This document shows positions 1 through 8,952 of a stretch of DNA of 64,000 bases, in pieces. Under the pieces are notes generated by a model. The model worked only from the letters and a program-made list of their open reading frames with translations, ran no database searches and was not told the origin of the DNA. How positions within the stretch are numbered: the stretch's first letter is position 1; every line of letters starts with the position of its first letter. This DNA comes from Vibrio splendidus 12E03 (GTDB lineage Bacteria; Pseudomonadota; Gammaproteobacteria; Enterobacterales; Vibrionaceae): positions 20,589-84,588 of the forward strand of contig NZ_AJZD02000360.1 of assembly GCF_000272105.2 (NCBI RefSeq). Reading direction: 5' to 3'. The translations under genes and the position numbers were made by a program.

Positions 1-860
1 CGCTTGTAATTGAAACTGTCTATCGCATCCTCAACCACCGCTTGCGCTGAATGCTTCTTAAACGTAGATCGAGAGACTCGGTTTTCATCAATTGAAGTCA
101 GTAACAGATCTATCGTTTCGTTTCCGGAATGAATGATCTCCATCGCTTCATCGCCCACTTCACGTAGCTGAATCACTTCCTCATTGCTTAACGCATATTG
201 CCCTTTTTGATCGCCACTTTTAGGGTTCGGCAATATGGACTGCATGACATCAATAGAGGTAAGTAAACCGCTTAGAGGGTTTCGCATCTCATGGGCGATA
301 CCTGCACCAAAAGACTTCGCCAATGACACCTTGTTTTCATGTTCCACCTGATTGCGGAAGTAGAACAAGTTGCCGAATAAGTAGATAAACAAAAAGATTG
401 GCACATGCGTCCAATCCATTGTGAGTTCGAGGTAGAAGCCTTGTGCAATCCAAGCGCACAAGGTAGCAATCCCAATACCTGCAAAGGTTTGTGCAAACAT
501 CACTCTCGTCACGTGCACTAATAAAATATGGAGGAAAATAGCCGACATGAATGACATAACCCAAACGTTGGACCAATTATTCATTAACAGCATGTAGAAG
601 AAGAAACCGGGCAAACAGATAGTTACAGCAACTTGATAATAAGCCGGAAGGTATTTTCGCCATTCAAATGGGACGCGATTGCGAAATATAATGCCAAAGA
701 ACAATACCGAGCAAAACAGGCGGAGTGCCAAGTTTTCGTAGGGTTGCGGAAACAAAAACTCCCACACAATGTAGTAAATTGGAAAACCGACAAAGCCCAT
801 CCAACCCACGAGGGTTAGATTCGGTTCTGCGTACTGGTAAACTTTACGAATCGCGTTCAT
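1..860 (-). CDS. cqsS: CAI-1 quorum-sensing hybrid histidine kinase CqsS (N-terminal part)
   Basis: Membrane sensor kinase for the alpha-aminoketone autoinducer CAI-1; at low cell density the family feeds phosphate through LuxU to LuxO. Only the first 286 residues lie in the window; the rest of the kinase and the receiver domain are beyond the left edge. The N-terminus closely resembles V. cholerae CqsS from memory (KVYQYAEPNLTLVGWMG near residue 6). About six hydrophobic segments precede the H-box GAGIAHEMRNPLSG, with the phosphorylated His at residue 190. The residue matching V. cholerae Cys170, which sets ligand chain-length preference, is Phe166 here. The ATG at 860 was chosen because it matches the family start. 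No cqsA lies on the upstream side. Confidence 0.93.
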   Translation of the reverse strand, partial: MNAIRKVYQYAEPNLTLVGWMGFVGFPIYYIVWEFLFPQPYENLALRLFCSVLFFGIIFRNRVPFEWRKYLPAYYQVAVTICLPGFFFYMLLMNNWSNVWVMSFMSAIFLHILLVHVTRVMFAQTFAGIGIATLCAWIAQGFYLELTMDWTHVPIFLFIYLFGNLFYFRNQVEHENKVSLAKSFGAGIAHEMRNPLSGLLTSIDVMQSILPNPKSGDQKGQYALSNEEVIQLREVGDEAMEIIHSGNETIDLLLTSIDENRVSRSTFKKHSAQAVVEDAIDSFNYK

Positions 861-1113
861 ACGAAATACTTTGTTCTCTAAGCCCTGACGTTTATTAATT
901 CTATGATTTAGTTTTTATACTTATATTTTGGCACCGATTATATTACACATCACCTCCGAGCAGTGAGGTTTCAATCAAATAACCAACGGATTCGTTTTTA
1001 TTATTAAGCTTAGATGAATAAAGTCTCAGTTTTATAGTTTAATTCAGACACTAAACCTGAGTTCCTGAGACTTGTCCGCTAGCGCCTGCACCAATTACCC
1101 CTCTTACTTACTG

Positions 1114-1929
1114 TTATGTCACTGTTACTCGATGCATTTTTCTTGGAGTATCACCGTAATCTATCACTGCGTAATGTTGCGTTACCCTGTTATCCCAGAT
1201 CGCCATTGAGCCGTTGTCCCATTTGAAACGAACTTGAAACTCAGGGCGTCTCGCAATTTCAAACAGTTGGCTGAGTAAAACATCACTCTCTTGACGAGGC
1301 AGTTCGTTGATATAGCGAGTAAACTGCTCATTGATATACAGCGTTTCCTTACCCGTTTCAGGATGAACTTGAACAACCGGGTGAACCACTGGCGGATTAT
1401 CCTGTGCTGTTTTAAGCAAGGATTTGTGCCAATCAAGCTCAATGTCTTCTGACTCTATACCTTCAAAGGCCACCAGCGAATGAGTCGCCGATAAGCCTCT
1501 CAACTTAGCTTTCATATCTTCATTTAGAGATTCAAAAACCGCCGTCATAGAACACCAGATCGTGTCACCACCGACGCTTGGAATGTGTTGAGCATGCAAC
1601 AGGGAAGCTTTCGACGGCAAGCTGCGCCACGTTAAGTCGGTATGCCAATAACTTTCCATTGGCGCATTGCCTAGGGTTGTTTCAATCACACTCACCTGAG
1701 GCGCACTTTCCACGCGAGGGAAGAAAGGATGTGCAGGTTCTAACGTTCCAAAGCGTTCTGCAATCATCAAGTGTTGTTCTGGAGACAAAGTCTGCCCGTC
1801 GAGAAAGATCACTTGATGGGTTAGAAGCGCCTGATACACCTTATCGAGTTCATCAGCACTGCATGTAGAAATGTCTAATTCGTGGATGCGAGCTCCGATG
1901 TGAGGAGTAATGGGTTCTATTTTCAACAT
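1114..1929 (-). CDS. tauD: TauD/TfdA-family 2-oxoglutarate-dependent dioxygenase
   Basis: Fe(II)/2-oxoglutarate dioxygenase; in the TauD family it hydroxylates taurine so that sulfite is released for sulfur nutrition. The facial triad is visible: His96 and Asp98 in WHTDLTW and His252 in WDNRVTQHY, with Arg267 near the C-terminus for the 2-oxoglutarate carboxylate. Length is 271 residues against about 283 in E. coli TauD. No tauABC transporter genes are adjacent, so the substrate (taurine or another sulfonate) is not fixed by context. The gene stands alone between cqsS and a beta-lactamase-fold gene on the same strand. Confidence 0.85.
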   Translation of the reverse strand: MLKIEPITPHIGARIHELDISTCSADELDKVYQALLTHQVIFLDGQTLSPEQHLMIAERFGTLEPAHPFFPRVESAPQVSVIETTLGNAPMESYWHTDLTWRSLPSKASLLHAQHIPSVGGDTIWCSMTAVFESLNEDMKAKLRGLSATHSLVAFEGIESEDIELDWHKSLLKTAQDNPPVVHPVVQVHPETGKETLYINEQFTRYINELPRQESDVLLSQLFEIARRPEFQVRFKWDNGSMAIWDNRVTQHYAVIDYGDTPRKMHRVTVT

Positions 1930-2041
1930 ACTTTCGCTTATTGATGATATTGAGTTGCGGGACGGATCTGGCTACTAACAGTAAACCGGATAAATGCAGA
2001 TTTTCTTTCCCACTTGAAATAGAAAATCGTCTCTCCGAAAC

Positions 2042-2080
2042 AAAAAAAGAGCCCCTAAGCTGGAGCTCTTTTCGTTTTTT
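2042..2080 (-). terminator. rho-independent terminator, bidirectional
   Basis: An 8-bp stem (AAAAGAGC / GCTCTTTT) is flanked by an A-run on one side and a T-run on the other. On the minus strand it lies about 140 bases after the stop of the beta-lactamase-fold gene and ahead of the dioxygenase gene, so it separates the two. Confidence 0.7.
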
Positions 2081-2222
2081 GATACTTCCTGTATCCATAG
2101 ACAAGTCCAATCTGTAGTACTTTCACTGAAAGCCAGATCATCGATATCTCCAGTTGTGTATCACTAATAAATCTAGCATACAATCTTCAGACTGTTCTGC
2201 GACACAACCGAGATAATCAACT

Positions 2223-3122
2223 CTAGTGCCAAACCATCTCGCCACTCAGCACTTTCGCGCCAAGTTCTAAATCACCTTCCGTAGCCTCAAATTTCGAGTA
2301 GGCTTTCTTCATATAATCACTGATCTCGACCGATGTTGAATTACTTTTGCTCACCAATGCTTTTTCAATATCAGCCACATAATCCTGCGTGAACTGAACT
2401 GCATTTATCCCAGTTGGCATTTCACCTAAATAGTGACCCGGAATTACAACCTCTGGCTCAAGTGCTTTCATACGATCCAACGATTGTGACCACTGGCTAC
2501 GAATCTCTTTCGATGCGGCATCTGCCATCCATACATGCACACCGCTATACACCGACACGCCACCAAATACAGTCTTTTCAGACGGAACCCAAAGGTAAGC
2601 TTGGTGTGTATTTATCTCTTTCACTTCGATGGTTTCACCTTCGATGCTTAATGTTGAGCCGTTCATCACGGTTGGAACAATCACCTTAGAGGGCGCATTG
2701 CCTGCTAATTTAGGCCCCCAGTATTCAAGCTTTGCATCTTTGGTGCGTTTGATATGTGCGACAACAGCTTCACTGGCAACGACCTTAACGTTAGGAAATG
2801 CCGAAACTATCGGTTCCAAACCAAAGTAGTAATCTGGGTCGCCGCTGCTGATGTAAACCATCGATAATTTTTTGCCTGTGGCTTTGATTTGCTCCACCAA
2901 CTTTTGCCCGTCTGCGACACTAAATTGCGCATCAAACAGAATCACTTCTTTCTCACCCGAAACCAATACCGAGCTTGCGGGGAATATCGCGTTCTCGCCG
3001 GGGTTATAGTGAGTGATATTCAGATCCGCAGCTAAAGCAACACTTGATGCCAGCACCGTTCCTAGGCTTATGGTTCCTAAAAGCATGCTTTTTGATAACA
3101 GGTTTTTCGATAATGTATTCAT
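2223..3122 (-). CDS. periplasmic metallo-beta-lactamase-fold protein with degenerate metal site
   Basis: The 299-residue product has a clear signal peptide (MNTLSKNLLSKSMLLGTISL..., cut after AVALA-type ALA near residue 32) and the overall course of an MBL-fold hydrolase. The usual HxHxDH metal motif is replaced by SSGDPDY (about residues 92-98), and the later Asp ligand is not where expected (VFGGVSVYSG); a His remains in INTHQAY and in IPGHYLG. The family is therefore recognisable but zinc-dependent activity is doubtful. The start at 3122 was chosen over a longer frame because it has a GGA motif about 9 bases upstream and gives a normal signal peptide. A LysR gene is divergent 160 bases away and probably controls it. 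Confidence 0.75.
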   Translation of the reverse strand: MNTLSKNLLSKSMLLGTISLGTVLASSVALAADLNITHYNPGENAIFPASSVLVSGEKEVILFDAQFSVADGQKLVEQIKATGKKLSMVYISSGDPDYYFGLEPIVSAFPNVKVVASEAVVAHIKRTKDAKLEYWGPKLAGNAPSKVIVPTVMNGSTLSIEGETIEVKEINTHQAYLWVPSEKTVFGGVSVYSGVHVWMADAASKEIRSQWSQSLDRMKALEPEVVIPGHYLGEMPTGINAVQFTQDYVADIEKALVSKSNSTSVEISDYMKKAYSKFEATEGDLELGAKVLSGEMVWH

Positions 3123-3282
3123 GGCTTTATTCCGGTATTTGGAGTTGAACACCTGCCAACTCGCTGAATGTCCAAATATCTTATTTGATTGTTTTTAGAT
3201 GAAATAGACATCAAATTGACTTTAACTGTTGCAGTTTTCGGACATATACTGAGGTCGGTTCAATTCTCTAGGCAATAAAACA

Positions 3283-4176
3283 ATGGATAAACTCGAGGCA
3301 ATGAATGTCTTTGTCACCATAGTGGAGCGTGGTAGTTTGAGCGCAGCTGCAGAGCACCTTGATCTCTCACGAACAAAGGTCACTCGTTATTTGGGTGAGT
3401 TAGAAACATGGATGGACACACGCTTGCTTCACAGAACAACACGAAGCTTAAGTTTAACCAGCGCAGGTAAAGAAACACTTGAGGTCGCCAGAGAACTTTT
3501 GGCTCTGGAAGCATCCCTAACTGGAATCAGAAACCAAAACCGAGAGCATTTAAAAGGTCAGCTGCGTATTACCGCGAGCTACTCGATTGTCGATAGCTTC
3601 TTGATGGACGTGATCGGTCGCTTCATCGATAAATGGCCAGAGGTCTCGATTGACATAGTTTCTACCGATCAAACGGTCAATCTTGTTGAGTCACGCATCG
3701 ATTTAGCCATTCGCATAACCAACGAACTGACACCCAATATTGTCGCGAAGCAGATCGGTGAATGCCGCTCCGTGATTTGCGCATCGCCTCAATATCTAAA
3801 AGAGAACGGCACACCCACAGAAGCCCAAGATCTAGCGCACCACAACTGTTTATCGTTCAGTTACTTTGGCAAAACCGCTTGGACGTTCAATGGCCCCAAT
3901 GGGCTGGAATCAGTCCCAATTAAAGGGAACATCAGTGCAAACACTTCAGAGGTTCTGCTTTCTGCCACACTCAAAGGCAACGGGATCTGCTTACTACCCT
4001 TTCCTTCGGTCGAAGGCTTAATTCAAGACGGATTGTTGGTTCCTCTGCTCTCCGAATGGAAACCTAAAACGCTGGGTGTACATACGATTTATGGAACGCG
4101 TAAGCAAGTCACTCCACTGTTAAGAGCCTTTATCGATCACCTATCAAGTGAGATGGAACAGTCGACAAGCTGGTAG
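3283..4176 (+). CDS. LysR-family transcriptional regulator
   Basis: Full-length LysR regulator, 297 residues. The N-terminal winged helix-turn-helix is clear (MNVFVTIVERGSLSAAAEHLDLSRTKVTRYLGELE), followed by the effector-binding domain with the characteristic ASPQYLKENGTP stretch near residue 160. It is divergent from the degenerate MBL-fold gene, the usual arrangement for a LysR regulator and its target. The effector is unknown. Confidence 0.9.
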   Translation: MDKLEAMNVFVTIVERGSLSAAAEHLDLSRTKVTRYLGELETWMDTRLLHRTTRSLSLTSAGKETLEVARELLALEASLTGIRNQNREHLKGQLRITASYSIVDSFLMDVIGRFIDKWPEVSIDIVSTDQTVNLVESRIDLAIRITNELTPNIVAKQIGECRSVICASPQYLKENGTPTEAQDLAHHNCLSFSYFGKTAWTFNGPNGLESVPIKGNISANTSEVLLSATLKGNGICLLPFPSVEGLIQDGLLVPLLSEWKPKTLGVHTIYGTRKQVTPLLRAFIDHLSSEMEQSTSW

Positions 4177-4321
4177 AAGTACGATGCCGTCAATAAAGAG
4201 GAAAACTTGCTATTAGTAAAACTGATGCAGAATTAAAATCATTAATTTTACTTAACTGTCAGTTGCTTCTATCGTGACTGCATACATCATCGATTAGCTT
4301 ATTAACGCAGGGAAACTGACT

Positions 4322-4723
4322 ATGACTGCCATTACCGATCTAGACCTCCTACTGAAATCCATGTCACCAGAATTAATCGACGGTAACTATGTTTTTTGCA
4401 CTGTCGACGGAGCGCTAGCAGACTATGTTCAGCTCAATCCAATCTCGACTTTTCGTGAAAAAGAAGGTTTAACACTGGTTCTGGAAGAAGACGTTGCGAC
4501 CAAAGCTCAGCTAAACTTCGACGCTGTGTTTAGCCTGATCACTTTATCGGTACATTCGAGCCTTGAAGCGGTTGGATTGACGGCAGCGTTTGCGACAAAG
4601 CTTGGCTCATACGGCATTAGCGCTAACGTTGTTGCAGGCTACTATCACGACCACATTTTCGTTCAAAAAGACAAAGCAGAAGCTGCAATGAGTGCGCTGA
4701 AAGAGTTTTCAAAAACTGATTAA
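4322..4723 (+). CDS. ACT-domain protein (COG3602 type)
   Basis: 133-residue soluble protein. It resembles the small stand-alone ACT-domain proteins of gamma-proteobacteria: an N-terminal YVFCTVDG strand, a central EKEGLTLVLEED segment, and the C-terminal ACT-like strand-helix pattern (ITLSVHSSLEAVGLTAAFATKL, then GISANVVAGYYHDHIFV). ACT domains bind amino acids or other small molecules; no ligand is known here. Monocistronic, with a terminator shared with the convergent chemoreceptor. Confidence 0.75.
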   Translation: MTAITDLDLLLKSMSPELIDGNYVFCTVDGALADYVQLNPISTFREKEGLTLVLEEDVATKAQLNFDAVFSLITLSVHSSLEAVGLTAAFATKLGSYGISANVVAGYYHDHIFVQKDKAEAAMSALKEFSKTD

Positions 4724-4750
4724 TTAAGAGTTCGATTACTCACAAATACA

Positions 4751-4781
4751 AAAAAAGCGACGTAATCTACGTCACTTTGAC
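4751..4781. terminator. bidirectional terminator
   Basis: Hairpin with GACGTA / TACGTC inner stem extended by AAAG / CTTT, three-base loop, an A-run upstream and T-rich bases downstream. It lies between convergent genes (ACT-domain protein and chemoreceptor) and can serve both. Confidence 0.65.
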
Positions 4782-4829
4782 TTATTGCTTACCGCGCACT
4801 CACTGATCAGGCATCAGCGAGTGAAACAG

Positions 4830-6716
4830 TTAAGCAAGCTTAAAAGTGGCCACTTTGTCGCTTAAACCCGCGGCTTGGCTTTTAAGTTCGTTTGACTCAG
4901 TTAAGCTGTCCTGTGCCCCCACAACCAAGTGGTCAGTAACATCTTTAATGGTCGTAATGTTTTGGGTAATTTCACCCGTCACGTGTGTTTGCTCTTCAGC
5001 TGCGGTCGCGATTTGAGTCGCCATATCGCTGATCAAAGCCACCGCCGTGTTGATCTCTTCAAGCGCATGCGAAGCTCTGTCGGCATCTTCTACTGAATGT
5101 ATCGCCAGTTTAGAACTGCTTTCCATCAGCTCAACCGCTTGAGCTGTCGTGCGCTGTAGGATATCAATCGTTGATTTGATCTCTTCTGTTGAAGAGTGAG
5201 TGCGCTGCGAAAGCACACGTACTTCATCCGCTACCACAGCAAAGCCACGACCTTGTTCGCCAGCACGAGCCGCTTCAATCGCAGCATTCAAAGCAAGTAA
5301 GTTGGTTTGCTCTGCAATGCCTTGAATCGTTGCGAGTACAGTCGAGATCTCTTGAGCATGCTTGTTTAGCTCGCTAATCACACTACCTGCTTCGTTCACT
5401 TCATTGGCTAGGTTATTGATTGAACCTTTGGTATCCACAACCAGAGCGTGACCGCTGTTAGTGCTTGTCGCTGAATCTTGCGCCGCTTTTGCTGTTTGCT
5501 CGGCATGCGATGCGATCTCTTGCGTGGCGCTCGCCATTTCAGTTACGGCCGTCGCGACCATAGTGATTTCTTGCTGCTGATGATTAAGCTCATCCACCGA
5601 ACGGTTCGCACGCTGAGCACTTTGCTCTGACTGACTGTTTAGCTGCTCTGACTGACCACGGATATGGCCAATCAACTGCTGTAAACTTCCAACAAAGGTA
5701 TTGAAGTTATGAGCCAACTCACCCACTTCATCTTGGTTTTCAACATGAATGCGTTGAGTTAAATCACCACTACCATTCGCGATTTGCGCCAGTGCTTGAG
5801 ATACGTGGTTCAACGGACGGAAGAGAATCGTACACAGCAGGTTAAACAGTATGGTACATACGATCACCACAAGTAGCGTCACCAACACTTGACCAATCAC
5901 TGCATCAAATAGTGGCGCAACCAATGAGTCATGGTTAACAACGCTCACAGTAATCAGGCTCGTTCCATCAATCGCACGTGCGTACAGAACATAGTCGCTG
6001 CCGTTCAACTCGATAGAAGTGTCTTTACCGCTAGTCAGCGCCTTTTGTACATCCGCAAAATCTAACCCAAGTGAGCTGATGTTTTTGTTCAGTAACTTGG
6101 TGTCAGGGTGCGTATAAACCGTGCCCTTATTGGTCGCGATGAACATGTAACCTTCACCAGGAAGAATCACTTGCTCTAGGCTATTAAGAATGTCGGTAAT
6201 TTCTACATCAGCACCCAACACAACTTGTTGACCATGTAATTGCATGGCAGTACCCAGCGACACAACATTCGCCCCAGTTGCAGCTGCAACCGTTGGATTA
6301 TCCATGAATACCTTACTTGGGTTCGCAACCGCATTGGTGTACCAACCCCATAAACGGGGATCATCATTGCCCGGTGGCAGTACTACTCCGTTCGCGTTCT
6401 TTTGCGACCCATCAGGAAATGCCAAGAAGACATTATCAAAAGAGGCTGAGTCACGAACCTGTTTTAGATGAGTCACCAAGCTTTCTTGTTTGGATTCTTT
6501 CGAAAGAGAAGTAAGCGCACGCTCTTTGGATAAGATCCAATCCGATACATATTGATTGTACGAAGTCGATGCGCCCTCTAAGCGCTGTTCAACTTCAATA
6601 TCCAACCTTTGCAGTGAAGCACGAAAAGACAATGCCTCGACCAAAATTCCCCCCAGGATAATGGCCATACTGGCTGAAATCGCCAGTTTATTTTTAAGCG
6701 AGAGTTTCTTGAACAT
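4830..6716 (-). CDS. methyl-accepting chemotaxis protein with periplasmic Cache-type sensor
   Basis: 628-residue transmembrane chemoreceptor. There is a transmembrane helix at about residues 11-27 and a periplasmic sensor of about 240 residues with a dCache-like pattern (DPRLWGWYTNA, YMFIATNKGTVYTHPD). A second transmembrane helix follows near residues 270-295, then a HAMP domain, and the signalling hairpin with the highly conserved EQTNLLALNAAIEAARAGEQGRGF tip. The ligand cannot be read from sequence. Monocistronic. Confidence 0.92.
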   Translation of the reverse strand: MFKKLSLKNKLAISASMAIILGGILVEALSFRASLQRLDIEVEQRLEGASTSYNQYVSDWILSKERALTSLSKESKQESLVTHLKQVRDSASFDNVFLAFPDGSQKNANGVVLPPGNDDPRLWGWYTNAVANPSKVFMDNPTVAAATGANVVSLGTAMQLHGQQVVLGADVEITDILNSLEQVILPGEGYMFIATNKGTVYTHPDTKLLNKNISSLGLDFADVQKALTSGKDTSIELNGSDYVLYARAIDGTSLITVSVVNHDSLVAPLFDAVIGQVLVTLLVVIVCTILFNLLCTILFRPLNHVSQALAQIANGSGDLTQRIHVENQDEVGELAHNFNTFVGSLQQLIGHIRGQSEQLNSQSEQSAQRANRSVDELNHQQQEITMVATAVTEMASATQEIASHAEQTAKAAQDSATSTNSGHALVVDTKGSINNLANEVNEAGSVISELNKHAQEISTVLATIQGIAEQTNLLALNAAIEAARAGEQGRGFAVVADEVRVLSQRTHSSTEEIKSTIDILQRTTAQAVELMESSSKLAIHSVEDADRASHALEEINTAVALISDMATQIATAAEEQTHVTGEITQNITTIKDVTDHLVVGAQDSLTESNELKSQAAGLSDKVATFKLA

Positions 6717-7058
6717 AGGAAACCTATAATTTGGAAGTAAAGAACCGTGGCGAACAAGTTGGTTGCCAAAGCGGTTTGCAAGCGGGATATATTTTACGCT
6801 TTAAAATAAATTAAGAAACCGATGAGGAACTGAAATATTGATATATGTGAGTAAGTGCACGCATCATATCCATTGATTTAGAGAATGGTGAACTCTAAGT
6901 TTTGAATTCATACACTAATTGAGGTCGGCTGATGGGTGTCTTTATTTGGGAGTAACAACGGCATAGATCGCCCTATACCGTTAGCTCATTAGGAAGTTAT
7001 TTAAATGAGTTGAACGTCTGAATAGAAACAGGTTGCGGACTAAATAGTCAAAAGTTGA
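6717..7058. other. intergenic region between chemoreceptor promoter and DUF1826 gene
   Basis: No reading frame of note. It must hold the chemoreceptor promoter at its left end. Around 6957-6983 there is an imperfect 10-bp inverted repeat (AACGG.ATAG / CTAT.CCGTT) that could be a weak transcript end for the DUF1826 gene, but it has no T-run. Confidence 0.4.
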
Positions 7059-7775
7059 TCAACCAAAGTCCAACGTTAACAGCAATCGTGTCTCGTCAGA
7101 TGAAGTGACTGGTGAACGGTGAACAAGACCTCTATTCTCATTGCCACTCCAACGCTCTCCTTTTAATAACGCAACATCACCACTGGTCATTTTCTGGATG
7201 TCAGATTCGTCGTTGTACAGGCCTGAAACAGAATCAGGCTGTCCGTTACTTCCACGACCAAGCTTAGAACGGTCGACTAAGTCGTTTGGCAACCATTGAG
7301 TCGCAACACCATGATAAGTTGTCACCAAGCGGCAAGGCACTTGATCAAAATGGAAACGTGGGCACATCGCTTTGTTCAAAACCGCTAAACGCAACCCGAC
7401 TTCTTCAAGATCGAACAAACAACAGAACATATCCACCAGCTCTGCCATGTTTTCTAATAACGCTTTAGAAGCGGTTCCATCGGTGGCAAATTCCAATTTA
7501 TCGAGAGCATTTTCAGGTGACACGCTAACAGACTTACTAAAGTTTGGATTCAATGCGATAAATTCACTGATTGCCGTCCTTAAGCCTTCATCAAACTGTC
7601 GCTGCCATACCGCTATATTAATATCGCTTTGGTAGATATCCGCTAATACCGTTGGCTGCTCAGAAGCACTAAAGCTTGGCTTGTGATTCGCCGGATCCTG
7701 AATACTCACAGCTGAACTAATGTTGAGTGGCTGGTTGCTATTGGTTGCCAACGGCTTGGTTAACACGGCATTCAT
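7059..7775 (-). CDS. DUF1826-family protein, probably zinc-responsive
   Basis: 238-residue protein of the DUF1826 family (IAVWQRQ, then MCPRFHFDQVPCRLVTTYHGVATQWL, then VALLKGERW and GLVHRSP). The conserved His/Cys-rich middle and the HRSP near the C-terminus are compatible with metal binding or a cupin-like site, but the function is unknown. The ATG at 7775 was chosen because AAGGAG lies 8 bases upstream; two in-frame starts at 7796 and 7802 are possible with weaker sites. A perfect 30-bp Zur-like palindrome lies about 70 bases upstream, suggesting induction by zinc shortage. I recall the family being linked to zinc homeostasis in bacterial comparative genomics. Confidence 0.75.
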   Translation of the reverse strand: MNAVLTKPLATNSNQPLNISSAVSIQDPANHKPSFSASEQPTVLADIYQSDINIAVWQRQFDEGLRTAISEFIALNPNFSKSVSVSPENALDKLEFATDGTASKALLENMAELVDMFCCLFDLEEVGLRLAVLNKAMCPRFHFDQVPCRLVTTYHGVATQWLPNDLVDRSKLGRGSNGQPDSVSGLYNDESDIQKMTSGDVALLKGERWSGNENRGLVHRSPVTSSDETRLLLTLDFG

Positions 7776-7846
7776 TACGTCGTCTCCTTGATACATGCTC
7801 ATCGCTTCCCTTTTACCAACAAAATAATTATTCTTGGCAAGAGTGA

Positions 7847-7876
7847 TTTCTAGTTATGTTATAACATAACTAGAAA
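7847..7876. promoter_or_regulatory. candidate Zur operator (perfect 30-bp palindrome)
   Basis: Each half reads TTTCTAGTTATGTTA and the two halves are exactly complementary. The core TGTTATAACA with ATAAC/GTTAT arms resembles the gamma-proteobacterial Zur box (GAAATGTTATANTATAACATTTC). It sits upstream of the DUF1826 gene where a repressor would cover the promoter. The match is by eye only. Confidence 0.65.
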
Positions 7877-8052
7877 TAAACAAATCACTTCGTCGATCAT
7901 GATTACAGTAATACTGCAACGCCCTTCTTTGCCTGCGGTAATTTTTCGAATGCTGAACTAAGCTTCTATCAATTACTCTTTCCAAAAAGTCATTTTAAAA
8001 ACGTACGACTCAACAACGTTAACCTGTGAATTCATCAATCTGGTGACAACTT

Positions 8053-8625
8053 ATGAAAAAACTAATCTCTACATTCGGCCTCTTATGCGCCGTTATCTCC
8101 GCTCAATCTTTCGCGGAGTCGGGCTACACATTAGATCCGAAGTTATCGAACATCACATTCGCGACCATTAAAAAGCAGTTTGTTGTCGAGCCTGCATCCA
8201 TCAAGTCAATGTCTGGAGGGCTTACCGAAGAGGGTCAGTTTTCAATAGTATTGGACTTGAAAAGCGTGAGCACCGGAGTCGCTATTCGTGACCAGAGACT
8301 CAATGAACTCTACTTTGAATCGATGATTTTTCCTGAAGTGAAGATCTCTGGGAAGGTTGAACCGTAGATGCTATCTGGTGATCCAAAAAGAACAACAGTA
8401 GCAGCGGAAGTTACTTTACACGGCGTAACCAAAACGATCGACTTCCCAGTTGTCGTGGTTCCATCCTCAGGTTTTGTCATGGTTAGCTCAGCCTCGACAA
8501 TCATCGTCAATGGCGCTGATTTCGGGATATCGACAGAGAATTTAAACAAACTTTCAGCAACCGTGGGGGGATTAGCGATTGCCGACAAAATTCCCTTAAG
8601 CTTCAATCTACTTTTTGACCAGTAA
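8053..8625 (+). pseudogene. YceI-family periplasmic protein interrupted by an in-frame TAG
   Basis: Signal peptide MKKLISTFGLLCAVISAQSFA and then the YceI lipocalin-like barrel (YTLDPKLSNITFATIKKQ...). The frame stops at TAG 8365-8367 after SGKVEP and resumes in the same frame without any shift (MLSGDPKRTTVAAEVTLHGVTKTIDFP ... LSFNLLFDQ). The joined length of about 190 residues equals a normal YceI, so one codon is the only lesion. The ATG directly after the stop might allow re-initiation, but that product would lack a signal peptide and half the barrel. A recent nonsense mutation or a sequencing error are both possible. Confidence 0.85.
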
Positions 8626-8952
8626 TGGTTTATATCTCTCCTTTTGGACCACCTCATTTCACATTCATCAATCGTTTAAGAATGGTGAATGTGAGTAACA
8701 TACCGATCCATACGAGAAACTCGCCTGCTTCAGGCTAAGGTTTGAATCGACTTAACCGACTCCTCCGTTCGATTCCCCTAAACAGGTCGATAGACACCTT
8801 TCACAAAGCGTAAAATTGAGCATTAGTTAAGCTCTGAGATATCGTTGATGTCACATGTCGTTACACAGCATGACACCTTAGGGCTTTACATCTTGGGCGA
8901 GGTAAACAACAATCCCTGAGAATAAATCCATAACCTAATGTATTTAGAAATT
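8626..8952. other. intergenic region with inverted repeats
   Basis: No gene found. An inverted repeat CACATTCA / TGAATGTG (about 8660-8694, loop near 18) may end the yceI transcript. Further on, GAATCGA and TTCGATTC around 8740-8780 form a second hairpin whose arm looks like a tRNA T-arm, but no tRNA can be built around it. Confidence 0.4.

Noticed and set aside
861..1113. Possible sigma-54 promoter or Qrr small RNA upstream of cqsS (TGGCAC at about 930)
   Set aside because: The -12 element is not at the required spacing and no Qrr-like conserved core or terminator follows.
1853..2110. Minus-strand frame overlapping the start of the dioxygenase gene
   Set aside because: It is in another frame of a well-supported gene and crosses a terminator.
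8700..8800. tRNA-like T-arm (GTTCGATTC)
   Set aside because: No acceptor, D-arm or anticodon arm can be built around it; the motif is half of a simple inverted repeat with GAATCGA.
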